Shown: positions 5,299 through 6,543 of the stretch, in pieces
Position numbering within the stretch: position 1 is the first letter of the stretch
Layout: each line of letters begins with the position of its first letter
From: Candidatus Methylomirabilota bacterium
Lineage (GTDB): Bacteria; Methylomirabilota; Methylomirabilia; Methylomirabilales; 2-02-FULL-66-22
NCBI GenBank assembly: GCA_016208645.1
Contig: JACQXP010000110.1
Coordinates: forward strand, 1-6,543
DNA: 6,543 nucleotides
Direction: 5' to 3'
Program-made: the position numbers and the translations under genes
Notes under the pieces: generated by a model
Database searches by the model: none
Told to the model about the DNA's origin: nothing
The model's input: the letters and a program-made list of their open reading frames with translations, nothing else

Positions 5299-6366
5299 TC
5301 AAGCATCCACCCGGCAGGTGGGGCAGGGCGGGATGATCCTGGTCACCGCCTGGGAATGCACCCTGCCTGCCCAGCCTGGGATCACCACGGAGTACCCGCC
5401 GGCGTTCCCACCCGCGGCCACCACCAGGATATCTTCCTGGTCGGCCACGGCCCGGTGTTGGCGTGCTGCCTGCACCGAGGTCTCGGGCGGTGGGAGGCGA
5501 CCGGCCCGCGCCAGCTCCTCCTCCGACCGGACAGCGTGCTCGTGCAGCCACGCCCGCACATCCTTCTTCGACCATCCGCGTTCGCTCAGGATCCGTCGGT
5601 GCTCGCCGGCGACGACCACCACGAACTGCTGGCCCGACAGGCTGAGGCGACCGCCGGTCACCATGACGTCCGCGATGGTGGAGAGGATCACTTCGGGGTC
5701 CGATGCCGACTGATTGGTGACCTGATGGGGAGACTCTCCCGCAAACAGCGTTACTGCGCTTTCTTCGGGCGGGATCCCTCGCTCAACGTGGAGAGGGGGC
5801 CAGGGACTATGGGCTTCGTCCTCGGCGATGCAGTAGGTGAACTTTCCCGGATGGCCGAAGCAGCTTCGGTCCATGACGCCCGGGATGGAGCCGCCCACAT
5901 TCCGCAGGAGGAGGCGTAATGCTCTTCCGATGGTGGCGTTGGCCCTCCAGCCTGGCCCGAACAGGTTTTCGCCGGCATTCATGCCGATCTGGGCGGCGAG
6001 GGGGCCGTTTACGATGGTCAGGATGCCCATGCCGGACGTGCTGGCCGTCGGTCCGTGGGCGGAGAAGGCGGGGTCGCACAACGCTTCCACGATCGCCAGG
6101 AGGACCGGCGCGTACTCGGGCAGGCAACCCGCCATGATGGCATTGATGGCCAGCTTTTCGGCGGTGATCGCTCGCGCACGCTCGGGTATCCCGCCAAGGA
6201 GATCCCCGGGTTGTTTCCCCATGGCGTCGAGCATTGCCCAGATCCGCTCCTCTGTTGGCGGAATCACGGGCAACCCGTCGGTCCAGCCCCGCTCAAAGCA
6301 GGCTTCGATCGCGGTCAGTGGGTCCGCAACCTCTATTCGTGTGGAGCGCAACGCGCCTCGAGACAT
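5299..6366 (-). CDS. Conserved protein of unknown function, partner of the UGSC selenoprotein
   Basis: This 355-aa protein (MSRGALRSTRIEVADPLTAI...) starts at ATG 6366-6364 after a strong AGGGAGGT (6379-6372) with a 5-base spacer. There is no signal peptide or membrane segment, so it is probably cytoplasmic. Notable stretches are FERGWTDGLPVIPPTEE (24-40), NAIMAGCLPEYAPVLLA (75-91), MNAGENLFGPGWRANATIGR (129-148), CFGHPGKFTYCIAEDE (169-184) and a C-terminal C348-P-T-C351. C81 sits in a motif, MAGCxPEY, that I recall as conserved in homologues, usually annotated as hypothetical and often found beside UGSC genes. The pairing suggests that it is the catalytic or redox partner of the selenoprotein, which follows on the same strand after 60 bp. 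C81, C169, C179 and the terminal CPTC are candidates for thiol-selenol exchange. Function is inferred from context only. Confidence 0.85.
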   Translation of the reverse strand: MSRGALRSTRIEVADPLTAIEACFERGWTDGLPVIPPTEERIWAMLDAMGKQPGDLLGGIPERARAITAEKLAINAIMAGCLPEYAPVLLAIVEALCDPAFSAHGPTASTSGMGILTIVNGPLAAQIGMNAGENLFGPGWRANATIGRALRLLLRNVGGSIPGVMDRSCFGHPGKFTYCIAEDEAHSPWPPLHVERGIPPEESAVTLFAGESPHQVTNQSASDPEVILSTIADVMVTGGRLSLSGQQFVVVVAGEHRRILSERGWSKKDVRAWLHEHAVRSEEELARAGRLPPPETSVQAARQHRAVADQEDILVVAAGGNAGGYSVVIPGWAGRVHSQAVTRIIPPCPTCRVDA

Positions 6367-6383
6367 ATTTGACCTCCCTCTAA

Positions 6384-6500
6384 GTGCTTGATTTCATAAA
6401 TCCGTATCAGGTTTCCCCTGATACGGATCGTCCATTGCCAAGGGCGTTTCGTGTAGGGTTGGCTCGCGCCAAACCTACACGAACTTATGAAATCAAGCAC
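6384..6500. repeat. 117-bp foldback element with two internal hairpins, MITE-like or structured leader
   Basis: The outer arms GTGCTTGATTTCATAA (6384-6399) and TTATGAAATCAAGCAC (6485-6500) are perfect inverted repeats, flanked on both sides by TAA (6381-6383 and 6501-6503). Inside are two hairpins. One is a perfect 12-bp stem, ATCCGTATCAGG (6400-6411) with 6417-6428 and a 5-base loop. The other is a 15-bp stem with one mismatch, TTCGTGTAGGGTTGG (6448-6462) with 6469-6483 and a 6-base loop. They fold into a three-way junction with almost no unpaired bases at the join. It stands a few bases upstream of the ribosome binding site of the 355-aa gene, so it would also lie in that gene's leader. Confidence 0.85.
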
Positions 6501-6543
6501 TAAGTCGCGAGAAAAGGTACCACCCTGGCGGATCGGCTGTCTA

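Noticed and set aside
5257..5919. Plus-strand open frame of 220 aa opposite the 355-aa gene
   Set aside because: Antisense shadow with no ribosome binding site and composition typical of reverse reading.
6384..6500. Cloverleaf-like fold as a tRNA or tRNA-like gene
   Set aside because: The stems are far longer than tRNA arms, and there is no GTTCRA T-loop, no D-loop bases and no anticodon arm of proper size.
1..6543. CRISPR array
   Set aside because: No regularly spaced repeats of 24-40 bp with unique spacers are present. The tandem repeats seen are 7-12 bp with no spacers.

Overview
This is a GC-rich bacterial accessory segment. It contains an insertion sequence, a toxin-antitoxin operon, several gene fragments and a probable selenoprotein locus. 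Nothing fixes the taxon. The high GC, a UGSC-type selenoprotein and the style of transposase would suit an uncultivated soil or sediment lineage (for example Rokubacteria/NC10-like or a deltaproteobacterial group), but that is a guess from memory.

Left third (1-2315): a minus-strand gene for a YVTN-type beta-propeller protein is split by a 2.05-kb insertion sequence (161-2214). The element has 14-bp perfect terminal inverted repeats beginning CCTGGATTTCC, sits between two CTAG copies, and carries one DDE transposase (208-1788, minus). Removing the element and one CTAG restores a continuous reading frame across the junction. The transposase N-terminus looks damaged.

Middle (2400-4710): a promoter with a 17-bp palindrome drives a two-gene operon, a ribbon-helix-helix antitoxin followed at once by a PIN-domain toxin. 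After it come a possible C-terminal gene relic, a small four-cysteine zinc-finger protein of the YgiT/MqsA type with a strong ribosome binding site, a short tandem repeat, two copies of a 30-bp dispersed repeat, and a DUF3553/GIY-YIG-like gene. That last gene is broken by one extra G in a run of eight. Bases 4457-4710 hold no gene that I can support.

Right third (4711-6501, minus strand): a two-gene operon. The upstream gene (355 aa) is of unknown function. The downstream gene appears as two open frames separated by one in-frame TGA. Read through as selenocysteine, it gives a 175-aa UGSC-family protein with a U-S-S-C motif, and a hairpin fitting a bacterial SECIS lies just after the TGA. Directly upstream of the operon's first ribosome binding site is a 117-bp foldback element: a 16-17-bp outer stem enclosing two perfect or near-perfect hairpins, flanked by TAA/TAA. 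It looks like a miniature mobile element or a structured leader.

The strongest observations are the missed selenoprotein, the cloverleaf-like foldback element, the reconstructable IS insertion and the G8 frameshift.
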